Part shown: positions 33,859 through 42,805 of the stretch, piece by piece
Numbering within the stretch: position 1 is the first letter of the stretch
Layout: every line of letters begins with the position of its first letter
Source: Flavobacterium sp. W4I14
Lineage (GTDB): Bacteria > Bacteroidota > Bacteroidia > Sphingobacteriales > Sphingobacteriaceae
Direction: 5' to 3'
Assembly: GCA_030817875.1 (NCBI GenBank)
Contig: JAUSZU010000001.1
Span: 1,550,001-1,614,000, forward strand
Length of the DNA stretch: 64,000 nucleotides
Notes under the pieces: generated by a model
The model's database searches: none
What the model saw: only the letters and a program-made list of their open reading frames with translations
What the model was told of the DNA's origin: nothing
Position numbers and translations under genes: made by a program

Positions 33859-34497
33859 ATGAACATTACAAGCCAGGGTGAAGAAGTGATTTTAGATAAA
33901 GAAAGGGCTTTGTTTTTACCTAAACATCAGCTTTTAGCCATAAGCGATCTGCATCTGGGTAAATCTGCGCACTTCCGTCAGGCCGGTTTGCAAGTACCTG
34001 CTACCATTGCACAAACAGATCTTCAACGCTTAAGTTTATTGATTAAACAATACAATCCTAAAACACTGCTAATTAATGGGGATATGTTTCATCATGGTTT
34101 AAATACCGATATTGATGAATTTTCCGTGTGGAGAAAACAATACCAGGAGCTTAATTTTCTATTGGTAAAGGGGAACCACGACAGGCTTTCAAATGCTAAT
34201 TATACTGCAATGGATATCGAAATACATGAACCTAGTTTTTGTTTGGGTCCTTTTTGCTTTATTCATGATGCGCCAAATTGTACTGAGGAAGAATTATACC
34301 CTATTAGCGGTCATATCCACCCAGGTGTAACCATTGTAGGCAAAGCCAAGCAAAGATTAAAATTCCCATGCTTCTATTTTGGTAAAGACTACGCGGTATT
34401 GCCCGCTTTTAGTTTATTTACCGGACTTTATACGGTTTATCCGAAAGTAAACGAACGCATTTTTGCAGTAACGCCTAAAAGTGTGGTAGAAGTTTAG
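33859..34497 (+). CDS. pdeM: Ligase-associated endonuclease/phosphoesterase PdeM
   Basis: A 212-residue calcineurin-like phosphoesterase. Metal motifs: [31 protein letters not shown], and SGHIHPGV near residue 150. PdeM-type enzymes are the fourth member of the exonuclease-ligase-helicase repair set. The stop overlaps that of the convergent trxA by two bases, so no intergenic terminator separates them. Confidence 0.92.
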   Translation: MNITSQGEEVILDKERALFLPKHQLLAISDLHLGKSAHFRQAGLQVPATIAQTDLQRLSLLIKQYNPKTLLINGDMFHHGLNTDIDEFSVWRKQYQELNFLLVKGNHDRLSNANYTAMDIEIHEPSFCLGPFCFIHDAPNCTEEELYPISGHIHPGVTIVGKAKQRLKFPCFYFGKDYAVLPAFSLFTGLYTVYPKVNERIFAVTPKSVVEV

Positions 34498-34790
34498 GCA
34501 TGAGCATCTATTACCTGTTTCAACTGGGATGCCTGTAAAAAACCACTTTGTCTCCACACCTGTTTTCCGTTTTTAAAGAGAATTAAAGTAGGTACGCCTT
34601 GAATATTAAAAGAAGTAGCGGCTGGTTGATTTTTATCGATATCTACTTTAATGATAGAAACAGCATCGCCAACCTGAGATTTTAACTGCTCTAAAATTGG
34701 CTTCATCATTTTACAAGGACCGCACCACTCGGCAAAAAAATCAACAAGAACAGGTTTATCACCGTTAATTAAATCAGAAAACTTAGCCAT
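34494..34790 (-). CDS. trxA: Thioredoxin
   Basis: A 98-residue thioredoxin with the active site W-C-G-P-C in [19 protein letters not shown], the cis-proline loop [10 protein letters not shown] and no signal peptide, so it acts in the cytosol. It reduces protein disulfides for enzymes such as ribonucleotide reductase. It is convergent with pdeM; the ferritin-like gene lies upstream on the same strand with a 114-base gap. Confidence 0.95.
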   Translation of the reverse strand: MAKFSDLINGDKPVLVDFFAEWCGPCKMMKPILEQLKSQVGDAVSIIKVDIDKNQPAATSFNIQGVPTLILFKNGKQVWRQSGFLQASQLKQVIDAHA

Positions 34791-34904
34791 GATATTTGTG
34801 TTTATTTAAAAACAACAGAAAAACAGATTGGTTTTTAACCAAAGAAGTCAGGTTTTTAAAACTTTACTTCTTAATGCATTTTTGCTCTGACGATCTGCGA
34901 TTAT

Positions 34905-35519
34905 TTAAGCACTTATCGGCAGTTCTGCAGCTAAGGCAGCAACCCAACTTTCAAATAAAGCTTTTTCGATTTTAATTACTTCAGCTGCATGATTTTCCCA
35001 GTCATCAGAAAAACTAACCAGTTGGTTCATCATTTCTTCTAAGTGGCCTTCCTCTTCTAATATAATCGACTTAACATTTACCTTGCTTTTTGCTTCATCT
35101 AAAACCGCTTGATAAATTGGATACAATTCATCGGCACGCACTTCAATCGCGTAGGTAACAAATAAATAGGCAGCGAATTTTAAATCGTAACCGGAAAGGT
35201 TAAATACAGCTTTTAAATAACGACAAACCGCAATATCCAAAGCATGCAAATAGTACTTTGTATGATTTGGAGATAACAACTCGGCATTGGTGTAAGTTTT
35301 ACAAAGTGCCTCGTCAATCTTCGAAATCTGCTTTTTTAGATAATAAGCATGGCGGTGTTCTTCTGCAGCGTGTTTAAGAATAATCAGATTTACATTTTCT
35401 TTATGCTCTGAAGCTGAAATTTTCTTCGCACCTGCATTTTCCATATAAGATAGCGTATTTAACCATTTGGCATGCAGTACGTTATCTGAAACTATCGATT
35501 TTAAATTTGAAGCTAACAT
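34905..35519 (-). CDS. Ferritin-like di-iron domain protein of unknown function
   Basis: A 204-residue all-helical protein with a full ferritin-like ligand set: E27, E54-x-x-H57 (AEEHRH), E126 (YAIEVRADELY) and E156-x-x-H159 (EEEGH), in the order E, ExxH, E, ExxH. The spacing suits a four-helix bundle holding two irons. The family has not been assigned here; MiaE-like hydroxylases and other di-iron oxygenases share this pattern. It stands between trxA and the E2 acyltransferase gene. Iron storage, oxygen activation and peroxide removal are all possible. Confidence 0.75.
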   Translation of the reverse strand: MLASNLKSIVSDNVLHAKWLNTLSYMENAGAKKISASEHKENVNLIILKHAAEEHRHAYYLKKQISKIDEALCKTYTNAELLSPNHTKYYLHALDIAVCRYLKAVFNLSGYDLKFAAYLFVTYAIEVRADELYPIYQAVLDEAKSKVNVKSIILEEEGHLEEMMNQLVSFSDDWENHAAEVIKIEKALFESWVAALAAELPISA

Positions 35520-35592
35520 TCTTGATTGTTAAACTGGTAAATTGTTTAATTGTTGATACTACACCAACTGAAAACTGGTAATTGTAAACTGA

Positions 35593-36945
35593 CTAAATTT
35601 CTCTGTTCAGGTCCCAGCTTTCTAAATAATCTGCTACTCTACGTACAAACATTCCTCCTAAAGAACCATCTACAACTCTGTGGTCGTAAGATAAAGACAA
35701 GAACATCATATGCCTTATTGCAATCACATCACCATGTTCGGTTTCTAAAACAGCTGGTTTCTTTTTAATGGCACCAACGGCTAAAATAGCCACCTGAGGC
35801 TGGTTAATAATCGGTGTGCCCATTACATTGCCGAAACTACCTACATTGGTTAATGTAAAAGTGCCACCCTGCGTTTCATCAGGCTTTAGTTTAGAGTTTC
35901 TCGCTCTTGCAGCCAAATCATTAACTGCTTTTGTTAAGCCAACCAAATTTAACTGATCGGCATTTCTAATTACAGGAACGATTAGGTTTCCACTGGGTAA
36001 AGCAGCAGCCATGCCAATATTGATATCGCGTTTTTTGATAATCTGCGTGCCGTTAACCGAAACATTGATCATCGGAAAATCTTTTATCGCTTTGGCAACT
36101 GCCTCTACAAATATTGGTGTAAAGGTTATCTTTTCATTTTCACGCTTTTCGAAGCTATTTTTTACTTTATTGCGCCATAAAACCATATTGGTTACATCAG
36201 CTTCAACAAACGACGTTACATGCGGTGAAGTTGTTTTACTCATTACCATATGATCGGCAATCAGTTTACGCATTCTATCCATCTCAATAATTTCGTCGCC
36301 ACCACTAATACTGGTTGTTGATGTTTTATTTACAACTGGCGCTGCTGAACTTGTTTTATTTTCAGCCGTTTGGTTTATTGGTGGAGTAGGCGCTGTAATG
36401 GTAACTGTTTTAGTTAAAATTGGTGATGCTCCATTTTTATTGGCAATATAATCTAATAGATCATCTTTATTTAACCGTCCATCAGCACCAGAGCCTTTAA
36501 TCGCATCAAGCTCGGCTAAGGAAATATTTTCTTGTGCAGCAATACTCTTAACCAAAGGAGAATAAAAGCGGTCAGACGAGCTAAAATCAGTTGCTACAGG
36601 AGTGTTTTCTGATGGCAGTTGTGCAATTCCAGGAATAGTTTCAATTTTTTCTTCAGCTATTGGCTTTTCTACAACCGGAGCTGCTGTTGTAGCGGTTTCT
36701 CCACCACCAGTTTCAATAATGGCAATTACATCGCCCACCTGGGCAACTTCATCTGCAGCAAATAACTGTTTTACCAATTTACCGGCAACCGGAGAAGGAA
36801 CTTCAGAGTCTACCTTATCAGTAGCGATTTCCAGAATGGTGTCATCTAAATCAATAGAATCACCTGGTTGTTTTACCCATTTAATCACCGTTGCTTCCGC
36901 AACACTTTCACCCATTTTTGGTAACAATAGTTCGTATTGAGCCAT
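35593..36945 (-). CDS. 2-oxo acid dehydrogenase E2 component (dihydrolipoamide acyltransferase)
   Basis: A 450-residue E2 core. The lipoyl domain (1-80) has the modified K44 in EIATDKVDSEVP. A low-complexity linker (GGGETATTAAPVVEK) leads to the E1/E3-binding domain (about 125-170, SPLVKSIAAQENISLAELDAIKGSG). The acyltransferase domain ends with LSYDHRVVDG holding catalytic H422 and D426. The oxo acid is uncertain: branched-chain, pyruvate and 2-oxoglutarate E2 proteins all look similar and no E1 gene is nearby. A TATTTTTG promoter box (about 36975-36982, minus) precedes it. Confidence 0.93.
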   Translation of the reverse strand: MAQYELLLPKMGESVAEATVIKWVKQPGDSIDLDDTILEIATDKVDSEVPSPVAGKLVKQLFAADEVAQVGDVIAIIETGGGETATTAAPVVEKPIAEEKIETIPGIAQLPSENTPVATDFSSSDRFYSPLVKSIAAQENISLAELDAIKGSGADGRLNKDDLLDYIANKNGASPILTKTVTITAPTPPINQTAENKTSSAAPVVNKTSTTSISGGDEIIEMDRMRKLIADHMVMSKTTSPHVTSFVEADVTNMVLWRNKVKNSFEKRENEKITFTPIFVEAVAKAIKDFPMINVSVNGTQIIKKRDINIGMAAALPSGNLIVPVIRNADQLNLVGLTKAVNDLAARARNSKLKPDETQGGTFTLTNVGSFGNVMGTPIINQPQVAILAVGAIKKKPAVLETEHGDVIAIRHMMFLSLSYDHRVVDGSLGGMFVRRVADYLESWDLNREI

Positions 36946-36974
36946 ATTAAATTACAGTATTTTATATTGGTAAT

Positions 36975-36982
36975 GCCACAAA
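36975..36982 (-). promoter_or_regulatory. -7 promoter box for the E2 gene
   Basis: The minus strand reads TATTTTTG, a TAnnTTTG match, about 30 bases before the start codon. Confidence 0.45.
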
Positions 36983-37001
36983 AATACAGTTTTTATTCTT
37001 T

Positions 37002-38246
37002 CTAAACTGTTTCTTTAAGGAGATTTAATAACATGGCTAGTGCCGATGCTGCAGAACGTTCGATGTTTTGAATGCGTTTGTTACTGAAATTAAACAACTT
37101 AGCTACAGTTTTGTGTTTTGAAGAAATTGCGATCCATACCGTGCCAACTGGTTTGTCTTCAGTCCCACCATCTGGGCCGGCAATGCCACTAACCGCAATA
37201 GCATAATCTGTTTTGAAATGTTTAATTGCACCTTCAGCCATTTCTGTAACGGTTTGTTCGCTCACAGCGCCAAAGGTATTTAAAGTACTTCCTTTTACAC
37301 CAAGAATAGATTCTTTAAGCTCGTATGCATAGGCTACCGCCCCGCCCCAATAAACCGAAGAAGAACCTGGGTGCTGGGTAATCAGGTGTGCTATGTATCC
37401 ACCGGTACAGCTTTCTGCTGTAGATAAAGTTAAACCCTTGCTTTTCATGAGATTCAGGATCGCTTTTTCCAAGGGAATATCTTCATCAGTTACTACAAAC
37501 TTATTTACTTTTGAAATGATCTGGTTAGCGTAAAGCCCAACCTCTTTGAGTAACGCTGTTTCGTTATCGCCTTTGGCCGATAAGCGCAAACGTACTTGTC
37601 CTAATTTTGGCAGATAAGCCAATTTGATGTGTGCTGGCAAGCTGTCTTCAATTTCCTCGATCTCTTTGGCCAGAAATGATTCGCCTATATTTGCCGTAAG
37701 AATAGTTTTATGTACAATAAACGGCAGCTTAAATCTGCTCGTAATCCTGGGTAGGATTTCGTCATCCATCAGGTACATCATCTCATAGGGCACACCTGGC
37801 ATCGATACAAAAATGGTGTCGTTTTGTTCAAACCACATGCAAGGCGCAGTACCATTTTTGTTTACAATAACCTCACAACCATCAGGAACATCAGCTTGTT
37901 GAATATTGATATCCAATAAAGGGCGTTTGTATTTTTCGAAAATCTGACGAACCATTTCCAGTGCTCCGGGATCATTGCGAAAGCCCATATTGAAATACTT
38001 TGCCAAGGTTTTCTTGGTAATATCATCTTTGGTTGGGCCTAGTCCGCCGGTAATTAAAACAATATCTGCACGTTTTTCGGCAAGTTCGAGGGCTTCAATA
38101 ATATGTTGCTCATCATCAGAAACTGAAGTAATCTGCTTCACGGAAACACCAATTAAATTTAACTGTTTAGCCATCCAGGCAGAATTGGTATCAACGATTT
38201 GGCCAATGAGAATCTCATCGCCTATGGTAATAATTTCGGCTAGCAT
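37002..38246 (-). CDS. cinA: CinA family protein (nicotinamide-nucleotide amidase/ADP-ribose pyrophosphatase type)
   Basis: A 414-residue CinA. The N-terminal MoCF/COG1058-type domain (AEIITIGDEILIGQIVDTNSAWMA, LITGGLGPTKDDITK, VSMPGVPYEM) is followed by the C-terminal amidase domain (LSTAESCTGGYIAHLITQHPGSSSVYWGG, AVSGIAGPDGGTEDKPVGTVWIA). Both activities known for the family, NMN deamidation and ADP-ribose hydrolysis, salvage pyridine nucleotides; the competence-linked name comes from Gram-positives. Its ATG sits 3 bases after the stop of lptD on the same strand. Confidence 0.95.
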   Translation of the reverse strand: MLAEIITIGDEILIGQIVDTNSAWMAKQLNLIGVSVKQITSVSDDEQHIIEALELAEKRADIVLITGGLGPTKDDITKKTLAKYFNMGFRNDPGALEMVRQIFEKYKRPLLDINIQQADVPDGCEVIVNKNGTAPCMWFEQNDTIFVSMPGVPYEMMYLMDDEILPRITSRFKLPFIVHKTILTANIGESFLAKEIEEIEDSLPAHIKLAYLPKLGQVRLRLSAKGDNETALLKEVGLYANQIISKVNKFVVTDEDIPLEKAILNLMKSKGLTLSTAESCTGGYIAHLITQHPGSSSVYWGGAVAYAYELKESILGVKGSTLNTFGAVSEQTVTEMAEGAIKHFKTDYAIAVSGIAGPDGGTEDKPVGTVWIAISSKHKTVAKLFNFSNKRIQNIERSAASALAMLLNLLKETV

Positions 38247-38249
38247 AAT

Positions 38250-40910
38250 TTATTGGTATGTGCTGTAAAAACCTTGTCTTTTGCTCAATTTCAAATCCTG
38301 CAATATCGATGCCTTAACTTTTATGGTAACAGAATAACTTTTGTAAGCACCGTATGGAACCCAGTTTACACTCATGTCCCAGCAATGTAAATCGCGGTAA
38401 ATAGCTAAATTCATTGGGGTTAAGCCATTGTTCTTAAAATCGTAACCTGAATTAAAAGTAACTTTCCACTTTGGTGTTAAGTTAACATCTCCATTAAAGT
38501 TGAGTGTATTTGAAATCGTATTGTTGTTTCCGTCATTCGAATATTGAAAACTGTAAGAAAAAGAGAAATTCCAGGGAATGTTAAAATCAACAAAAGCATT
38601 TGGATCACGGCTTATAGCCGCCAATTGTTCTGACTGTATATCGGTTAATCCTTTTTTATTGGCTGCTTCACCTAATTTATCATTAGCCTCGTTTTTACGT
38701 TTTAATGCCTCTGGATTTAAACTATAATCGAATGAGAAACCAAAGTTAGTTAAACGGGGTAAAAATTTACCTTTTTGAAAAAATAAACGATCTTCTCTAA
38801 TTTTAGTGATTTGACCGTTTACCGTTGTGTCTTTTAAAGCATATGGATCTAATGTTCCATTATAATTTATCCCTAATTTATCGGTAAACTGCGACCGGCC
38901 ACTAAAACCAATGGTTGATAATTTATAAGAGGGAGCCAGGAAATTATAAGAGCCGCTAAAACTCAAACCCTGAATAATCGGGATCTTTTTTGATCCTGTT
39001 CCGGTCGTATCGTTTTTATTTCTCACCTTCAGTTCCACGGTATTGTCCAAGCCGAAACCAATGGATGCATTGGGTCCGCCAAAAGAGCCCGGCTGTGCCA
39101 TACCATCAAAAATGGAATATTTTAAAGGTTGTCCACTAGTATAAATTTGATTACCATTTTGGTCTATGGCAGGTCTATATGGCCCTGCTCCTGCTTTGGT
39201 AAAATCAGGAGAGTAAGAGAAGGAAACGTTTGGAGTCATTACATGCCTTAATGCCTGGATTTTGCCAGCTGGATTAAAATCTCTTCTGCCATAAATTTTA
39301 GTCGACATGCTGGTTGATAAGCTGTAGCTGCCGGCTCTTTTAAACCCACTGAGGGTATCTTCTCTAAAAGTATATGTATTATCGGCAAACTGCGTATATC
39401 TTCTATTTACACTCTGGAAATTCCAAACCTCATTATAGGTACCACCCAAACTAAAGTTTAAATACTTTAAGGCAGTAAAAGACATATTTACCGGGATACT
39501 ATGCGAAAAACCACTTCTTAATCGTTTTAAACCATCATTTTGGAACAACAAACTATCAAAAGTATCAATTCTGTTGGTTCCCTGTAAGCTATAGCCAACC
39601 GTTATTTTTTCATACCATTTTTGTTCGCCTACTGCATCCTTAGGACGGAATGGGTTAAATGTAGGTACGTTGAATGTCATTTCGGGCAATCTTAAAGATA
39701 TCGCTCTTGTACTTAAAGTCTGATCACTTGATGCGGCCAAAGAGAAGTTCATCCCGTTCGAATAGGCCTTCGCATAACTGATACTACTACTTGTTGAGTT
39801 GGTTGCGATGGTGTTAATGTCGTAAGTTGTGCCTGCTGCAGTATTTTTATAGTATCCCCTTTTTCCTGTTGATACCAATCTCACGCTGGCACTAAATGTA
39901 GTACCCGGATTGGCATTGGCATTTTGACTATGGCTCCAATTGATACTAAAGTTTTTGGTCGGGTTTCTAAAAGCCTCAGTGCCTTCTAAACCATCTTTAA
40001 AACTAGAATAAGCTAAGTTAATGTTACCGTTGTATTTATATCTTTTAGTGTAATTACTTAACAAACTTGTTTCATAAGAACCATTGGTATATATGGAACC
40101 TAAAAGTTTGGCATCCCAGTAATCGTTCAATCCGAGGTAATAACCACCGTTTTGCAAGAAAAAACCCCTAGTTGCATCTTCGCCTGGTGTGGGAAGGATT
40201 ACACCCGATGTTCGTTTGTTAGGTTTTGGAAAGAAAGCAAAAGGTAATCCCAGGAAAGTGGGGATATCTTCGATAATCATGTAAACCGGCCCGGTAATAA
40301 TCTGTTTCTCTGTAACCACCCCTTTAGAAATCATTAATCCAAAATGTGGGTGCGGAAGATTACAGGTACTGTACATCACATTTTTAATGTGCAGCTCATC
40401 ATCTATTTGCTTTTTACTCTGTCCACCAGAGAAGAAACCTCCCTCTTGTTCAGAAAAAACACCATATACTTTAGCCCGGGTTGTTTCTGAATTGTAAAAA
40501 ATAGAATCGGCTATGGCTGTTCCATCGGCGCCCGATTTAAAAATTGGTTTTCCGGTATACCTACCAGTTTTCGGATCTTTAATGCCTCGTGCAAATATCG
40601 AATTTTGCTTTTTGTCGTATTTGATATAAGCTGCATCTAGCTCAAAATCACCGTATACCACCCTTGCGTTTCCGTATAAATACACAATGCTTTTATCGGC
40701 ACTCATTTTTACCGAATCCTCCGCTTTGTATTCTACTTTTTGGTCGATACTACTATTATTTTTACCTGTCTTTTTAGTCGTATCCTTTTTGGTTGTGTCT
40801 TGCTGGATGATTTGTTGCAATGAAAAATGAGAAAATGCGTTAGCTTTACCAACAACAAGTGTTAATAAAATGACAGATATTAGTAAAATAGAGCTCTTAA
40901 GAAGTTTCAA
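38250..40910 (-). CDS. lptD: LptD-like outer-membrane LPS assembly protein
   Basis: An 886-residue outer-membrane protein. A signal peptide (about 1-25) precedes an OstA/LptA-like beta-taco domain (VEYKAEDSVKMSADKSIVYLYGNARVVYGDFELDAAYIKYD, residues about 57-130), then a long barrel built from aromatic/polar strands. It has the size and two-part layout of Bacteroidota LptD proteins, which place LPS in the outer leaflet. Conserved HIKN..YSTCN...PHFGL is present. It is divergent from the amidase gene, with only a short shared promoter region. Confidence 0.85.
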   Translation of the reverse strand: MKLLKSSILLISVILLTLVVGKANAFSHFSLQQIIQQDTTKKDTTKKTGKNNSSIDQKVEYKAEDSVKMSADKSIVYLYGNARVVYGDFELDAAYIKYDKKQNSIFARGIKDPKTGRYTGKPIFKSGADGTAIADSIFYNSETTRAKVYGVFSEQEGGFFSGGQSKKQIDDELHIKNVMYSTCNLPHPHFGLMISKGVVTEKQIITGPVYMIIEDIPTFLGLPFAFFPKPNKRTSGVILPTPGEDATRGFFLQNGGYYLGLNDYWDAKLLGSIYTNGSYETSLLSNYTKRYKYNGNINLAYSSFKDGLEGTEAFRNPTKNFSINWSHSQNANANPGTTFSASVRLVSTGKRGYYKNTAAGTTYDINTIATNSTSSSISYAKAYSNGMNFSLAASSDQTLSTRAISLRLPEMTFNVPTFNPFRPKDAVGEQKWYEKITVGYSLQGTNRIDTFDSLLFQNDGLKRLRSGFSHSIPVNMSFTALKYLNFSLGGTYNEVWNFQSVNRRYTQFADNTYTFREDTLSGFKRAGSYSLSTSMSTKIYGRRDFNPAGKIQALRHVMTPNVSFSYSPDFTKAGAGPYRPAIDQNGNQIYTSGQPLKYSIFDGMAQPGSFGGPNASIGFGLDNTVELKVRNKNDTTGTGSKKIPIIQGLSFSGSYNFLAPSYKLSTIGFSGRSQFTDKLGINYNGTLDPYALKDTTVNGQITKIREDRLFFQKGKFLPRLTNFGFSFDYSLNPEALKRKNEANDKLGEAANKKGLTDIQSEQLAAISRDPNAFVDFNIPWNFSFSYSFQYSNDGNNNTISNTLNFNGDVNLTPKWKVTFNSGYDFKNNGLTPMNLAIYRDLHCWDMSVNWVPYGAYKSYSVTIKVKASILQDLKLSKRQGFYSTYQ

Positions 40911-40924
40911 ATTCGTATTTGAAT

Positions 40925-40932
40925 GTTATTTT
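40925..40932 (+). promoter_or_regulatory. -7 promoter box for the amidase genes
   Basis: TATTTTTG, a TAnnTTTG match. It lies after an upstream in-frame ATG (40919), supporting the later start at 40985. Confidence 0.5.
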
Positions 40933-40984
40933 TGCACAAATGTTTAATCAAAAACGTTCAAAATTAGTGAAAAATATACCATTG

Positions 40985-41848
40985 ATGTATCTTAAATCCA
41001 TTTTAACAGTTATTATTTATTTAGTATTATCAAACTCTATTGATAATCAGGTCTTTGCACAAGAATATAAAATTAAAACAATTGTGATCGATGCCGGTCA
41101 TGGTGGTAAAGATGGTGCAACCCACGGTGTGTATTCGAAGGAAAAAGATGTGGCGCTTAAAACGGCATTGAACCTTGGCCGGGCGCTTCAAGATAGTTTG
41201 AAAGATATCAAAGTTATTTATACCCGTGAGTCTGATGTATTTATTCCTTTATATGAGCGTATCAACATTGCAAATAATGCAAAGGCCGATTTATTTATTT
41301 CTATCCACTTAAATGATATGCCGGTTAGGGTATCTAGAGTGGTAGATTATTATAAAAAAGTTAGAGGCAGAAAAGTACCCGTTTATAAAACCGTTACTTC
41401 TAAAAGCACTTCAACTAGGGGAACAGAAACCTTCGTGTCAGGAACTCGCCGTTTAGGTGAACAGGATGAGGTGATCAAACGGGAAAATGCATCGATGTTT
41501 TTGGAAGAGAATTATCAGAAAAACTATGAGGGATTTATTGCGAATACCCCTGAAAGTGACATTATGTTATCATTAATGAAACAAACCAATAGAGATAGGA
41601 GTTTAAAGTTTGCTTCGATGCTTCAACAAGAATATGTTAATGCAGGCCGGATCAACAGAGGCGTACAAGAGAAAAGCCTTGCGGTATTGGCCCGTGCAGC
41701 TATGCCTGCTGTGTTAACTGAGATTGGTTTTGTGAGTAATCCAGATGAAGAAGATTATATGAATTCTCCTGAAGGACAAAATGAAATTGTAAGTGGAATT
41801 ATTAAAGCAATTAAAAATTATAAACGTATAGCTGAAACATCATTTTAA
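40985..41848 (+). CDS. N-acetylmuramoyl-L-alanine amidase (amidase_3 family), first copy
   Basis: A 287-residue zinc amidase that cuts the bond between MurNAc and the stem peptide. The signal peptide (MYLKSILTVIIYLVLSN ... FAQ) is followed by IVIDAGHGGKDG (zinc His), a Glu in the YTRESD region, SIHLND (second zinc His), and AVLTEIGFVSNPDEE with the catalytic Glu. The frame opens at 40919, but a promoter box lies between it and 40985, so the later ATG is preferred. An insertion near residues 120-150 (VSRVVDYYKKVRGRK) distinguishes it from the second copy 12 bases downstream. Confidence 0.92.
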   Translation: MYLKSILTVIIYLVLSNSIDNQVFAQEYKIKTIVIDAGHGGKDGATHGVYSKEKDVALKTALNLGRALQDSLKDIKVIYTRESDVFIPLYERINIANNAKADLFISIHLNDMPVRVSRVVDYYKKVRGRKVPVYKTVTSKSTSTRGTETFVSGTRRLGEQDEVIKRENASMFLEENYQKNYEGFIANTPESDIMLSLMKQTNRDRSLKFASMLQQEYVNAGRINRGVQEKSLAVLARAAMPAVLTEIGFVSNPDEEDYMNSPEGQNEIVSGIIKAIKNYKRIAETSF

Positions 41849-41860
41849 TATCCCGCCTGC

Positions 41861-42637
41861 ATGAAGATTAAACTTCTGATTACAATTCTTTTATTTTCGT
41901 TACTAGTTGCTGAAAAAGCACCTGCACAGGGTTATAAGATCAAAACAATTGTTATTGACCCTGGTCATGGCGGCAGAAAACCCGGAGCCTCCGGTAGTTT
42001 TTCGAAAGAAAAAGATGTTTCGTTAAAGGTTGCATTAAAATTAGGTGCCTTATTAAAGGAGCAAATGCCGGATATTAAAATAATTTTCACACGCAAAACA
42101 GATATAGATGTTGATTTGTACAGGCGGGCAGAAATAGCGAACGAAGCTAATGCAGATCTTTTTATATCGGTACACTGTAATTCAATGCCCCCAGGTAATA
42201 AGCATATCAAAGGAGTAGAAACATTGGTTGCGGGATCGCACCGGTTAAAAGAACAGGATGCTGCCATACGTGAGAACGCCGATATTAAATTGGAAAAGAA
42301 CTACAAAAGTAAGTATGATGGGTATGATCCAAGTAACCCGAGTAGTTTTATTCTTTTATCGCTTTTAAAAAATGCCTTTCGGGACAAAAGTATTAATTTT
42401 GCCAAGTTAATACAGAACAGTTATATCAAGCGGGATGAGCGATTAAGCCGTGGTGTTAAAGAACAGGGCGTTTTGGTACTGCAACGTTGTGGTATGCCCG
42501 CCGTTTTAACAGAAGTAGGATTTATCTCAAATACAGAGGAAGAAAAATATATTAATTCCCAAAATGGACAAAACGAAATCGCCAATTCTATTTTGGAAGC
42601 AATAAAAACATACAAAAAAAATATTGAGGTTAAATAA
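41861..42637 (+). CDS. N-acetylmuramoyl-L-alanine amidase (amidase_3 family), second copy
   Basis: A 258-residue paralogue of the preceding amidase. Signal peptide MKIKLLITILLFSLLVAEKAPAQ; IVIDPGHGGRKPGASG, DLFISVHCNS and AVLTEVGFISNTEEEKYIN carry the zinc and catalytic residues. It lacks the insertion of the first copy. Tandem amidases of this kind probably arose by duplication and could differ in timing or substrate during cell division or turnover. The MCE gene follows on the same strand after a 168-base gap. Confidence 0.92.
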   Translation: MKIKLLITILLFSLLVAEKAPAQGYKIKTIVIDPGHGGRKPGASGSFSKEKDVSLKVALKLGALLKEQMPDIKIIFTRKTDIDVDLYRRAEIANEANADLFISVHCNSMPPGNKHIKGVETLVAGSHRLKEQDAAIRENADIKLEKNYKSKYDGYDPSNPSSFILLSLLKNAFRDKSINFAKLIQNSYIKRDERLSRGVKEQGVLVLQRCGMPAVLTEVGFISNTEEEKYINSQNGQNEIANSILEAIKTYKKNIEVK

Positions 42638-42805
42638 GTGGCATTATAAATGATAGTTATTTTACCTTTGGAAAAAATATAAAACAGATACCAAACAAAT
42701 AGTGCAGCCTTTGTGTATTTATAGGGTTTAGCACAAGAATTAATTACGCTCTAACAAGTGAAGAAAAGATACCTTCAGCGCTTGTAGCCATTAAATAAAA
42801 CACTC

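Noticed and set aside
37002..38246. A competence operon centred on cinA
   Set aside because: Its neighbours are lptD and E2; comEC is 14 kb away and the CinA name is historical.
41965..42267. Long antisense frame over the second amidase
   Set aside because: It shadows conserved coding sequence with no signal of its own.
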